Below are positions 56,097 through 64,000 of a stretch of 64,000 nucleotides of DNA, piece after piece. The position numbers were made by a program, and so were the translations under genes. A model generated the notes under the pieces. It saw nothing but the letters and a program-made list of their open reading frames with translations. It was not told where the DNA came from and made no database searches. Numbering within the stretch: the stretch's first letter is position 1; every line of letters begins with the position of its first letter. This DNA comes from Candidatus Pelagibacter sp. RS39 (GTDB taxonomy: Bacteria; Pseudomonadota; Alphaproteobacteria; Pelagibacterales; Pelagibacteraceae), in the NCBI RefSeq assembly GCF_002101315.1, contig NZ_CP020777.1, positions 1,054,001 through 1,118,000 on the forward strand. Direction: 5' to 3'.

Positions 56097-56182
56097 GCGA
56101 GGTATGAGAGAATGTTCTGCGAATGTAACCCAACCTCAAATATAAAAAATTTAAAGGCCATCTTTTGATGGCCTTTTTTTTT
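56097..56182 (+). ncRNA. possible small RNA between groEL and typA
   Basis: After the groEL terminator the gap from 56025 to 56152 has no credible ORF, yet it ends in its own intrinsic terminator (56153-56182), so something independent of groEL is probably transcribed. TATTAT at 56091-56096 could be a -10 box, although no good -35 is seen. GAGGT (56099-56103) can pair with ACCTC (56133-56137) to close a ~29-nt loop before the terminator hairpin. The 5' end is uncertain and no known RNA family is recognised. Confidence 0.35.
56153..56182 (+). terminator. second rho-independent terminator
   Basis: AAAGGCCATC pairs with GATGGCCTTT (10 bp) around a TTTT loop and runs into a T-tract. It stands 129 bases beyond the groEL terminator, with no protein gene between, and just before a 38-codon basic ORF. 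Confidence 0.9.
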
Positions 56183-56202
56183 GGAGATATTAAAATAATA
56201 CG

Positions 56203-56319
56203 ATGTCAAAAAGATACAGTGGGAAATCATTTAAAGACTCAAGTGTTAATAAAAAACCTAAATTTACCCTCAAAGAAAAAAGAAGATTAAAAAGGGAAAA
56301 GGCAAAAAAAACAAAATAA
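56203..56319 (+). CDS. 38-residue highly basic small ORF
   Basis: ATG at 56203 to TAA at 56319. The product is about 45% Lys/Arg with almost no hydrophobic core (MSKRYSGKSFKD..., then KEKRRLKREKAKKTK). GGAG at 56183-56186 is rather far (16 bases) for a ribosome site; TAAAATAAT just upstream could be a -10 box of a near-leaderless transcript. It could be a nucleic-acid-binding peptide or a chance frame in A-rich DNA. The remaining bases to typA (56320-56404) show nothing I can name. Confidence 0.45.
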   Translation: MSKRYSGKSFKDSSVNKKPKFTLKEKRRLKREKAKKTK

Positions 56320-56404
56320 CAACATATTTTGTTCAAAATCCTAATATTTATTGGTTTTTTTAAAGTTTTCAAAAAAAATTTTTAAGGTATAAGAGCCAGG
56401 ATTT

Positions 56405-58231
56405 ATGAGCAAAGATATAAGAAACATCACCATAATCGCGCACGTTGATCACGGAAAGACTACCTTAATTGATAATCTGATGAAACAAAGTGGCTCTTTT
56501 AGGGAAAATGAAGTTGTTGACGAAAGATTAATGGATTCAGGTGAACTTGAGAAAGAAAGAGGAATAACAATTTTAGCAAAACCTGCATCAATTAATTGGA
56601 AAGATTCGAGAATAAATATTATTGATACACCAGGTCACCGAGATTTTGCAGCAGAAGTTGAGAGAGTTTTAAGCATGGCAGATGGTGCATTACTCTTAAT
56701 TGATTCTGCTGAAGGAGTTATGCCTCAAACAAAATTCGTGCTTTCAAAAGCTCTGAAACAAGGTTTAAAACCAATTGTTGTAATCAATAAACTGGACAAA
56801 TCAGATCAGAGAGCTAACGAAGTTTTAGATGAAACTTTTGATTTATTTGTAAGTTTAGACGCAAATGAGGAACAATTGGATTTTCCTGTTTTATATGCGA
56901 GTGGAAGATCTGGTTGGGCTGATAAAGAAATTGATGGTCCTAGAGAGAATTTAAATCCTTTATTAGATCAAATTATTGATCATGTAAAACCAGCTGAACT
57001 TGATAAAACAAAACCCTTTGCAATGTTGTCTACTCTTCTTTATGCAGACAATTTTTTAGGAAGAAGCTTAGTTGGAAGAATTGCTCAAGGAACTGCAAAA
57101 GCTAATCAATCCATCAAAGCAATAAATCTAAAAGGTGAAAAAGTAGATGAAGGAAGACTTACTAAAATTTTTAGATATGAGGGTACAAAAAAGGTGCCAA
57201 TCGAAATCGGTGAGGCTGGAGATATTGTGGTTGTTGCTGGTTTAGAAAAAGCAAATGTTGCAGACACAATTTGTGATCTTGAGGTAAATGATCCTATTAA
57301 AGCTACTCCAATCGATCCACCAACAATGTCCATTACCATTACTGTGAATACGTCCCCTCTTGCAGGAACTGAAGGTAAAAAGCTTACAAGTACTCAAATA
57401 AGGGATAGGTTGCTTCAAGAAGCGCAGAATAATGTTGGAATTACTTTTGCAGAAAATGAAGGTAACGATTCTTTTGTCGTAAGCGGTCGAGGTGAATTAA
57501 TGTTAGAAATTTTACTCACTCAAATGCGAAGAGAGGGTTTTGAAATGACTGTTAGTCCCCCAAAAGTTCTATATAAAAAAGATGAAAATGGTAACAAACT
57601 TGAGCCAATAGAGGAAATAACTATGGATCTAGATGAGGAACATTCATCAAAAATTATAGACTCAATGAATAGAAGAAAAGGTAAATTAATAGAATTAAAA
57701 GATACTGGTAAAAATAAAAAAAGATTAATCTTTCATGCGCCGACAAGAGGTTTAATGGGATACACAAGTCGGTTTTTGACACTTACAAAAGGTAATGGTG
57801 TAATTAACAGAATTTTTCATGAGTACGGACCATTTGAGGGTGAAATGGAAGGTAGAAGAAATGGTGCACTTATTTCAATGGAACAAGGAAAAGCAGTTGC
57901 GTTCGCAATATTTAATTTACAGGCTAGAGGAGAGATGTTTGTAACACATAATGATCCTGTTTATCCAGGTATGATTGTTGGATTATCTCCTAAACCTGGA
58001 GATATGATTATTAATGTTATGAAGGGCAAAAAATTAACTAATATGAGAACACAAGGTACAGATGAAAATGTCGTTCTAACACCAGTCAGAAAAATGTCCA
58101 TTGCTGAACAATTGAGCATGCTAAATACTGATGAGGCTTTAGAAATCACTCCAGATTCCTGTAGATTAAGAAAAGCAATTCTTGATCCACACGAAAGAAA
58201 GAGAAGTGAAAAATCAGGCGCTGCAGCCTAA
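56405..58231 (+). CDS. typA: translational GTPase TypA/BipA
   Basis: 608 residues, the usual length. G1 is AHVDHGKTTLIDNLMKQSG, the switch region has ERGITILAKPASINW, G3 DTPGHRDFAAEVERV, G4 VINKLDKSD; then domain 2, an EF-G-like domain (SGRGELMLEILLTQMRREG) and the BipA C-terminal domain (NMRTQGTDENVVLTPVRKMS). It binds ribosomes and aids 50S assembly, especially under cold or stress. It overlaps the convergent YczE-like gene by four bases. Confidence 0.97.
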   Translation: MSKDIRNITIIAHVDHGKTTLIDNLMKQSGSFRENEVVDERLMDSGELEKERGITILAKPASINWKDSRINIIDTPGHRDFAAEVERVLSMADGALLLIDSAEGVMPQTKFVLSKALKQGLKPIVVINKLDKSDQRANEVLDETFDLFVSLDANEEQLDFPVLYASGRSGWADKEIDGPRENLNPLLDQIIDHVKPAELDKTKPFAMLSTLLYADNFLGRSLVGRIAQGTAKANQSIKAINLKGEKVDEGRLTKIFRYEGTKKVPIEIGEAGDIVVVAGLEKANVADTICDLEVNDPIKATPIDPPTMSITITVNTSPLAGTEGKKLTSTQIRDRLLQEAQNNVGITFAENEGNDSFVVSGRGELMLEILLTQMRREGFEMTVSPPKVLYKKDENGNKLEPIEEITMDLDEEHSSKIIDSMNRRKGKLIELKDTGKNKKRLIFHAPTRGLMGYTSRFLTLTKGNGVINRIFHEYGPFEGEMEGRRNGALISMEQGKAVAFAIFNLQARGEMFVTHNDPVYPGMIVGLSPKPGDMIINVMKGKKLTNMRTQGTDENVVLTPVRKMSIAEQLSMLNTDEALEITPDSCRLRKAILDPHERKRSEKSGAAA

Positions 58232-58875
58232 TCGAAAATTTTACCAACTAAATACAGGCCTAAAGCAACACAAGGACCAATTCCAAAAGCAAATAATAAG
58301 GTTCCCACTCCCACAGTTCCACCTAAGTACCATCCAATACTTACAACAGAGATTTCTAAAAATGCCCTTACAGCAGCAACTGGTAAATTTGTTTTTTTTT
58401 GAAGACCAATCATCAAACCATCTCTTGGTCCTGCTCCAAGATTGGATACCAAATAAATACCTCCACCAATCCCAACGGTTATTACAGAAATTATAGCTAA
58501 AATTAATTGATACAAGTAGTTTGATGGGGTTGGAACAAATTTTATACAAAGATCGATCATCAGTGCAATAATGATTGCATTAAGTATTGTTCCCATCCCT
58601 GGTTTTTGACCAAGCGGAATCCATAAAATTAAAACTGCAACACTAATCAAAAATGTTATTGTTCCTATACTCAAGTTAACATTCAAAGAAATACCTTGAG
58701 CTAAAACACTCCATGGAGAAGCGCCGGTAAAAGATACAATTAACAAACCTTCTCCAAGACCAAATAACATCAAACCAAAACATAAAAAAAAGAATGTAGA
58801 GAATTTTGGTTTAAAATTATAAGGTTTATCGGAACTCCAATTTACACTTGGTATTTTCTTAATTTTTAAAAACAT
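58228..58875 (-). CDS. YczE/YitT-like membrane protein
   Basis: 215 residues with about five membrane helices. The pattern GLGEGLLIVSFTGASPWSVL, GIGGGIYLVSNLGAGPRDGL and RAFLEISVVSIGWYLGGTVG fits the YczE (YyaS/YczE) family of integral membrane proteins, whose function is unknown. It is transcribed alone, divergent from the following exported protein with 50 bases between starts. Confidence 0.83.
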   Translation of the reverse strand: MFLKIKKIPSVNWSSDKPYNFKPKFSTFFFLCFGLMLFGLGEGLLIVSFTGASPWSVLAQGISLNVNLSIGTITFLISVAVLILWIPLGQKPGMGTILNAIIIALMIDLCIKFVPTPSNYLYQLILAIISVITVGIGGGIYLVSNLGAGPRDGLMIGLQKKTNLPVAAVRAFLEISVVSIGWYLGGTVGVGTLLFAFGIGPCVALGLYLVGKIFD

Positions 58876-58925
58876 TTTAATAAGTTATTTCTATTGTTAA
58901 TAAAGTCTATTAAACTAGTTGTTAA

Positions 58926-59606
58926 ATGAAAAAAATTATAGTCATTTTATTTCTTTTAATTTATCCAACAAATTCAATCGCTCATATTGGACATTACATT
59001 AAATACAACAAAATTGAGATGGAGATTTTCCGAAATGGTGAGCTTATTGGCTATAATCATTATTTTTTCAATAGAAATGGATCAGAAACTACTGTTACTA
59101 ATCAAATTAAGTTTGTAGTTAAACTTTTGGGAGCAACAGTTTTCCAAGTTGAGGGTTATAGCGAGGAAAAATATTTCAAAGATCAATTAGTTTCTTATAA
59201 TTCTAAAACTTTACAAAATGACAAAAAGAAATTTGTTAATTTAACATTTAATCAAAAAACTAAAAAATTTAATATTAAAGGCTCTTCATATAATGGAGAA
59301 GCCTCGGCTGAAAACGTAATTGGAAATTGGTGGAATCACAAAATTTTACAAGCGAGTTCTCAAATAAGTCCTATATCAGGGAGTATTAAGGATCAAGTGG
59401 TAACCTTTTTAGGTAAAGAAAAAATAGATCTTTATGGAAAAGTTTATGATGTTGATCATTTTACACTGAAGTCTAAAGACATGAGTATACCGAAAGATAA
59501 AAGGTTAAATTTTGATATTTGGTATGATCGTAAAAATTTAATGATATTAAAAGTGTCCTATTCAAGAATGGGTAACTGGGAATATAAATTAAAAAATTTT
59601 AATTAA
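58926..59606 (+). CDS. exported protein, DUF6134-like
   Basis: 226 residues with a signal peptide (about 1-19, ending SIAH region). The mature part is beta-rich: EMEIFRNGELIGYNHYFFNR, FQVEGYSEEKYFKDQLVSY and a C-terminal FDIWYDRKNLMILKVSYSRM. These features resemble the DUF6134 family as I recall it; function is unknown. It is expected in the periplasm. It converges with the flavoprotein gene, one base apart. Confidence 0.7.
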   Translation: MKKIIVILFLLIYPTNSIAHIGHYIKYNKIEMEIFRNGELIGYNHYFFNRNGSETTVTNQIKFVVKLLGATVFQVEGYSEEKYFKDQLVSYNSKTLQNDKKKFVNLTFNQKTKKFNIKGSSYNGEASAENVIGNWWNHKILQASSQISPISGSIKDQVVTFLGKEKIDLYGKVYDVDHFTLKSKDMSIPKDKRLNFDIWYDRKNLMILKVSYSRMGNWEYKLKNFN

Positions 59607-59607
59607 T

Positions 59608-60579
59608 TTATCTTGAGATTTTTTTAAATAAATCATGTGCACTTATCCATCCTGACTCTAATCTAGGTCCTACAAACCAATCAGCACAAACACCCAATCT
59701 TTTCTTAGGATCCCAATAACTCTTAATTTTAAATGGTCTCGAATTTGAAGAGTATCGCCAACCGTGATTAAGAGAATAATAAATTTTTGTTTTTTTGATG
59801 TTTGAAAGTTTAAAAAATTTATCAATCATAATTTTTGAATTTTCTTTTTTGTTATTCTTGTTTTTACTAATCTTTTTATTTGCCCAGTTAAATGTACTTT
59901 GAAGGGTCCATAAATCATATTTTGATTTAAACCTTTTTTTTGAGTTTTCATTGCCAGCCCAACCAAGAATTGAGTCTTCAAAAAGATAGCTACTATTTGA
60001 ATTCTTGTTTTTTTTTATTGCAATCATAGTAGTAATATTTGCATCCATTTTTATTGATTTTCTTAAAAAAGAGTTATTAATAAATTTCTTAGAAAGTTTT
60101 TTTAATTGTGGAAAAGGACAAGTCAAAATTAAGTTTTTAAAGGATCTTAATTTTCCATCGTCAAATAACAAATACCAGAGTTTATTTTTATAATAGATTT
60201 TTTTTAATTCACTGTGATAGTTGCAATTAATTTTCTTTAGCAAATGTTTGCTAATATCATTATTTCCATTTTTACCAATTACTTTTAAATGTTTTTTATC
60301 CTCTTTTTTTTTTGAACTTAGAAAAACATGTTTGCCTCTCCATACTTTTAATATTCTTTTTTTAATTAAATCTTTAGTAAATTTTTTAAATTCCTTAGTT
60401 TTTGGTGAAATATACTGAGTACCATGATCAAAACCTGTTTTGCCATTTATTCTTTTAAAAGATGCACGACCCCCAGGACCTCTTGCTTTATCGAACAAAA
60501 TTACTGAATATTTTTTATTAAGAAGATTTGCAATTGTGGATCCAGATATTCCAGAACCAATTATACAAAATTCGCTCAT
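59608..60579 (-). CDS. renalase-like FAD-dependent oxidoreductase
   Basis: 323 residues. The N-terminal FAD fold is CIIGSGISGSTIANLLNKKY with the acidic end in LFDKARGPGGRASFKR, then GFDHGTQYI, features of the renalase/amine-oxidase-like group. The C-terminus has RLGVCADWFVGPRLESGWIS. Substrate unknown; renalases oxidise 1,2- or 1,6-dihydro-NAD isomers, but that activity is not assured here. Its ATG overlaps the pmbA stop by four bases. Confidence 0.85.
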   Translation of the reverse strand: MSEFCIIGSGISGSTIANLLNKKYSVILFDKARGPGGRASFKRINGKTGFDHGTQYISPKTKEFKKFTKDLIKKRILKVWRGKHVFLSSKKKEDKKHLKVIGKNGNNDISKHLLKKINCNYHSELKKIYYKNKLWYLLFDDGKLRSFKNLILTCPFPQLKKLSKKFINNSFLRKSIKMDANITTMIAIKKNKNSNSSYLFEDSILGWAGNENSKKRFKSKYDLWTLQSTFNWANKKISKNKNNKKENSKIMIDKFFKLSNIKKTKIYYSLNHGWRYSSNSRPFKIKSYWDPKKRLGVCADWFVGPRLESGWISAHDLFKKISR

Positions 60580-61892
60580 TTACCAGCAACAACCATTCCC
60601 TCTATTAACATGGTTGGTGAGTTAGTTGCATATTTGAACTCCAAATCATTTGCTAAGGTAATATTTTGAAACATGTCTTTAAAATTACCTGCTATAGTAA
60701 TTTCATTTATTGGATATTTAAACTCACCATTTTCAATTAAAAACCCGGTTGCTCCAACTGAATAATCTCCGGTCACAATATTACTTCCATGTCCTATAGT
60801 TTCGGTAATATAAAGACTTTTTGAATGTGAATTCAGTAAATCTTTAAAATTAATATTTCCATTTTCAAAATAAAGATTACTTGTTCCTCCACATCTTCCA
60901 TTAGATTTAAGATTTAATTTTTTTCCATTGTAAGTATCAATCAGATAATGTTTCAAAATTCCTTGATCCACTAATTTAAGTGTGTCGGTTTTTACCCCTT
61001 CACTATCAAAATTTCTTGAGCCTAATCCTTTAAGTATATCTGGTTTATCTAAAACATTTATTTTATTAGAGAATATTTTTTGATTTATTTTATCTTTTAA
61101 AAAAGAGGTTCCTCTTGATATCGCTGATGATGAAATAGCGCTTGCGAAAGTGCCTAAAATTCCTTTAGCTATTCTTTTATCAAAAATTATTGCAATTTTT
61201 TCACTCCCAATTTTTTTTGGACTTAATTTTCGTATAGTTTGATTGGCAGCTAGTATGCCTAATTCCTCTGCATTATCCAATTCTTTTAGAAAACATTTGC
61301 TAGAATATTCATAATCTCTTTCCATGCTTTGCTCATCTTTTGCAACTGTTACACTTGATGCTGTAAATGAAGATGTTTTGTAACCATTACAAAAACCTTC
61401 GCTGTTAGCTAAAACAAAATTAGATTTATTTTGAGTAAAACTAGACTCAGTATTAACAATTTTTTTATCGTTGGAAGCTGCAGCCTCTAATTTTTTTAAA
61501 TAATCTATTTTTTGATTATTTTCTATATGAGTTTCATCATAAAGATCTAAGTCTTTGACTTCTTTTGCAAGTAAATCTCTATCCGGTAGAGAATTAAATT
61601 CATCCTCAGGTGTATTTTTTGTGGTCTCAATACATTTTTCGATTAAAATATTTAAATTGTCATTAAGCAAATTAGAGGAAGATATTGATGATTTTTTTTT
61701 ACCAATATATGTAGTGATGCTTATGCCTAGATCATCTGATCTATTAGATTCATCTAATTTTTTATTTCTAAAATTTACAGTTTCAGAAATCGAGTTCTTT
61801 ACAACCACACTTGAGTCTGTTGCGCCTAATTTCTTGGTTAAACCTAAACAATATGATGCTTTTTTTTCTAAAAATTCTTGATCTTTAACCAT
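60576..61892 (-). CDS. pmbA: PmbA/TldE metalloprotease-complex subunit
   Basis: 438 residues. The gene encodes the TldE half of the TldD-TldE pair: ETVNFRNKKLDESNRSDDLG, LGSRNFDSEGVKTDTLKLV, NGRCGGTSNLYFENG and TGDYSVGATGFLIENGE are family blocks. It lacks the zinc HExxH of TldD. Together they degrade unfolded peptides and mature some peptide antibiotics such as microcins. It starts on the base next to the tldD stop. Confidence 0.95.
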   Translation of the reverse strand: MVKDQEFLEKKASYCLGLTKKLGATDSSVVVKNSISETVNFRNKKLDESNRSDDLGISITTYIGKKKSSISSSNLLNDNLNILIEKCIETTKNTPEDEFNSLPDRDLLAKEVKDLDLYDETHIENNQKIDYLKKLEAAASNDKKIVNTESSFTQNKSNFVLANSEGFCNGYKTSSFTASSVTVAKDEQSMERDYEYSSKCFLKELDNAEELGILAANQTIRKLSPKKIGSEKIAIIFDKRIAKGILGTFASAISSSAISRGTSFLKDKINQKIFSNKINVLDKPDILKGLGSRNFDSEGVKTDTLKLVDQGILKHYLIDTYNGKKLNLKSNGRCGGTSNLYFENGNINFKDLLNSHSKSLYITETIGHGSNIVTGDYSVGATGFLIENGEFKYPINEITIAGNFKDMFQNITLANDLEFKYATNSPTMLIEGMVVAGK

Positions 61893-63314
61893 TTAAAGTT
61901 TCGTACCACCCACAGTCATCTTATTAATTAATATAGATGGCTGCGCTACACCTACAGGGACACCCTGTCCAGCTTTACCACATGTTCCAATTCCAGGGTC
62001 CATCATCATATCATTGCCTACCATAGAAACTTCTTTTAAAATTGAAGGACCATCTCCAATCAATGTTGCACCCTTAATTGGTGATCCAATCTTGCCATTA
62101 ACAATTTCATAAGCTTCAGTGCAATTAAATACAAATTTTCCAGATGTAATATCAACTTGTCCACCACCAAAACTAACTGCGAAAATACCTTTGTCGACAG
62201 CTTTAATCATTTCTTCTTGGGTTTGCTTACCGCTTAGCATCATAGTATTTCTCATTCTTGGTAAAACTATATGTCTATAGTTTTCTCTTCTTCCACTACC
62301 AGTAGATCTTGTTTTCATCAAACGAGCATTGAGCCTGTCTTGCATAAAATTTTTTAAAATTCCATTTTCAATTAAAACAGTTTTTTCTGTTGGTGTTCCC
62401 TCATCGTCAATTGTAAGACTGCCTCTTCTATTATCAATGGTACCGTCGTCTATAATTGTAACTCCTTCACTTGCAACTTTTTGGCCCATCAGATTATGAA
62501 ATGCTGAAGTTTTCTTTCTATTGAAATCTCCCTCTAAACCATGACCAACAGCCTCATGAATTAATATTGCTGGCCACCCAGGTCCGAGTACAACCTTCAT
62601 CTCACCTGCTGGCGCGGGTTTACTCTCTAAATTTACTGATGCTATCCTTAAAGCTTCGTCACAAACACTTTTCCAATTTTCATCTTTTAAATATGAGTCG
62701 TAAGATTGTCTTCCACCAACACCATATACGCCTGTTTCTTTTCTGCCATCTTTCTCAACCATAACTGACACATTAAATCTTACTAAAGGACGGACATCTG
62801 ACAAAGTCTCTCCACCAGATCTAATTATTTCTACAGACTTTTGCTCTCCCAAAAAATTAGCTGTAACTTGTTTAACCTTATCACCTTTAGATCGTAAATA
62901 ATCATTTACATCGTTCAATATTTTAATTTTTTCATTAAGAGATTTTTGCTCAATAGGATTAATATTGTCATAATACTTTTTATTTGATTTAGGAATTTCA
63001 TGATTGTAAGTACCTTTGACAGATTTTAAAGTTGACTTTAAATTTTCTGAGGATTGTTTTAAAGAGTTCTTAGAAATCTCATTAGAATGAGAATAAGCGA
63101 CCACTTCATCAGATATAGCTCTAAAACCAAATCCTAAATCTGAATTATAACTGGAATTTTTAATTTTGTTATCATCTAATAATATCGACTCAGATTTTGA
63201 ATTTTCCAGATACAATTCACCATCATCACATTTTTGCAAAGTGTCAGAAATAATACTTTCAGCCTCTTTTCTAGATACGTCAGATTTTTCAAAGAAATTA
63301 CTCATGTGAGACAT
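61893..63314 (-). CDS. tldD: TldD metalloprotease
   Basis: 473 residues; the ATG at 63305 is an equally possible start. The zinc-binding HEAVGHGLEGDFNRKK (HExxxH type) lies at about residue 253, with STGSGRRENYRHIVLPRMRN and CTEAYEIVNGKIGSPIKG after it and GIGTCGKAGQGVPVGVAQP near the end. It forms the catalytic half of the TldD/TldE complex in the cytoplasm. It heads the tldD-pmbA-flavoprotein run. Confidence 0.96.
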   Translation of the reverse strand: MSHMSNFFEKSDVSRKEAESIISDTLQKCDDGELYLENSKSESILLDDNKIKNSSYNSDLGFGFRAISDEVVAYSHSNEISKNSLKQSSENLKSTLKSVKGTYNHEIPKSNKKYYDNINPIEQKSLNEKIKILNDVNDYLRSKGDKVKQVTANFLGEQKSVEIIRSGGETLSDVRPLVRFNVSVMVEKDGRKETGVYGVGGRQSYDSYLKDENWKSVCDEALRIASVNLESKPAPAGEMKVVLGPGWPAILIHEAVGHGLEGDFNRKKTSAFHNLMGQKVASEGVTIIDDGTIDNRRGSLTIDDEGTPTEKTVLIENGILKNFMQDRLNARLMKTRSTGSGRRENYRHIVLPRMRNTMMLSGKQTQEEMIKAVDKGIFAVSFGGGQVDITSGKFVFNCTEAYEIVNGKIGSPIKGATLIGDGPSILKEVSMVGNDMMMDPGIGTCGKAGQGVPVGVAQPSILINKMTVGGTKL

Positions 63315-63399
63315 TAAATAGATTGTTTCATAAAATTTTCAACTAGAGTATTTTACGCATGTACATATCTGAGACAAATTAGTAATAAATTCACTTAAT

Positions 63400-63756
63400 A
63401 TGAAAGTTTATTTTAATAATTCTTGTAAAATTTGTAAGGCAGAAATTGATCTTTATAAAAAAGAAAAAATAGATGAAATCGATTGGGTTGATATTACCGA
63501 TAATAAGTTGGCTGAAAAGGAAACTTCTAAAGACAGTAAACAACTTTTAAGAAGGCTTCATATCAAAGATGGTGAAAAAGTTTTAGTAGGTGCAGATGCA
63601 TTTTTATTATTATGGAAAAAAATGCCCAAATATAAATTTCTTTATAAATTTTTTAAATTACCAATCATCTTTAATATATTTTCAGTTGCGTATGAAATAA
63701 TAGCCTTTTTTCTTTACTTAAAAAATAAAAAGCAACTAAAAAAATCTAACTTGTGA
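63400..63756 (+). CDS. DUF393 (DCC family) thiol-oxidoreductase-like protein
   Basis: 118 residues. A thioredoxin-like start with a CxxC pair (FNNSCKICKAEIDLY, about residues 5-19), followed by IDWVDIT and LHIKDGEKVLVGADAFLLLW, matches the DCC/DUF393 family, usually spelt DxxCPxC. A C-terminal hydrophobic stretch may be a membrane helix. The role is unknown, with redox activity inferred from the CxxC. It diverges from tldD and overlaps the next minus-strand gene by 11 bases. Confidence 0.87.
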   Translation: MKVYFNNSCKICKAEIDLYKKEKIDEIDWVDITDNKLAEKETSKDSKQLLRRLHIKDGEKVLVGADAFLLLWKKMPKYKFLYKFFKLPIIFNIFSVAYEIIAFFLYLKNKKQLKKSNL

Positions 63757-64000
63757 AAAATAATAAAAATTTACTTAATAAGGACATGGAGGATACAAAC
63801 ATTACTAAAACTATTGAATACATTAGTAATATAATTTTATTTTTTTTTCTTCTTAATCTAACAAAATCCTTATCATCCAAATCAGAAATATCTCTCTCAC
63901 CGACTACTGGATAATCATAAGTAAATCGCCAGGTGCTTTCACCGAGTCTTGGGTCTAAATAATTATAATATGTGATCCACGCAATAATGTATCTGAAAAT
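63746..64000 (-). CDS. unidentified membrane protein, C-terminal 84 residues
   Basis: Open on the minus strand from the window edge to a TAG at 63748-63746. The visible part reads WITYYNYLDPRLGESTWRF, a charged VGERDISDLDDKDFVRLRRK segment, and a final membrane helix (IILLMYSIVLVMFVSSMSLL). The 5' part is outside the window and I do not recognise the family. It overlaps the convergent DUF393 gene by 11 bases. Confidence 0.6.
   Translation of the reverse strand: MFRYIIAWITYYNYLDPRLGESTWRFTYDYPVVGERDISDLDDKDFVRLRRKKNKIILLMYSIVLVMFVSSMSLLSKFLLFFTS

Overview
The window is a very AT-rich, tightly packed piece of an alphaproteobacterial chromosome, most likely from a SAR11 (Pelagibacterales, 'Candidatus Pelagibacter'-like) marine bacterium. 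The signs are strong A/T codon bias with Lys/Asn/Ile-rich proteins, one- to four-base gene overlaps almost everywhere, near-absence of spacers over 120 bases, alphaproteobacterial gene sets (Rieske/cytochrome b/c1, coxB-coxA-ctaB-ctaG-coxC, split F0 operon with b and b' subunits, CcrM-type GANTC methylase, BamF-like lipoprotein), and a carotenoid-to-retinal gene set typical of proteorhodopsin-bearing plankton. I see no insertion sequence, prophage, integrase, CRISPR array, rRNA operon or plasmid-type gene. All functions are read from sequence and memory of families; no database search was run.

Layout. 1-2017 (+): end of rplY, then pth and ychF. 1994-4548 (-): bc1 complex (petA-petB-petC). 4640-6419 (+): trmL, hemF, greA. 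6416-10316 (-): CCA-adding enzyme, tRNA-Gln, ispE, a TPR protein. 10328-12797 (+): divergent family-4-like uracil-DNA glycosylase, rnhB, ccrM. 12794-14919 (-): FAD monooxygenase and mutY. 14920-20743 (+): dciA-like gene, DsbA-like protein, an unusually short smc, and the F0 part of ATP synthase (atpI, B, E, F', F). 20784-25095 (+): crtI, crtB, crtY, blh, making beta-carotene and cleaving it to retinal. 25085-27418 (+): ispH, thrB, rnhA. 27444-34796 (-): peroxiredoxin, thrC, surf1 and the aa3 cytochrome c oxidase genes, including a 41-residue membrane ORF between ctaB and ctaG. 34857-39740: rsmE, a haloacid dehalogenase, an HxlR regulator facing a CDGSH-pirin-quinone reductase run, and a DUF2721 protein. 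39793-45431 (+): ubiA and a lipid A/Kdo block (msbA, waaA, lpxK, lpxL). 45436-53869: purD, rsmD, then on the minus strand pgi, a lipoprotein, lspA, ileS, ribF and a HAD phosphatase. 53939-55968 (+): heat-shock-type promoter and groES-groEL. 55969-56404: the only long non-coding stretch, with two strong terminators, a short tandem repeat, a possible small RNA and a 38-codon basic ORF. 56405-64000: typA, a YczE-like membrane protein, a DUF6134-like exported protein, a renalase-like flavoprotein, pmbA/tldD, a DUF393 protein and the end of an unknown membrane protein.

How the genes work together. Much of the window concerns the membrane energy budget: bc1 complex, aa3 oxidase with its heme, copper and SURF1 assembly factors, the F0 sector, ubiquinone prenylation (ubiA), and the retinal pathway needed by a light-driven proton pump whose gene is not in this window. 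IspE and IspH supply isoprenoids to both carotenoids and quinones. A second theme is genome maintenance (mutY, UDG-like, ccrM, dciA-like, smc, rnhA, rnhB). The points most worth a second look are the apparently hinge-less SMC, the GANTC sites inside the ccrM promoter, the repeat/terminator-flanked island after groEL, and the Cys-containing HxlR regulator beside quinone-related genes.
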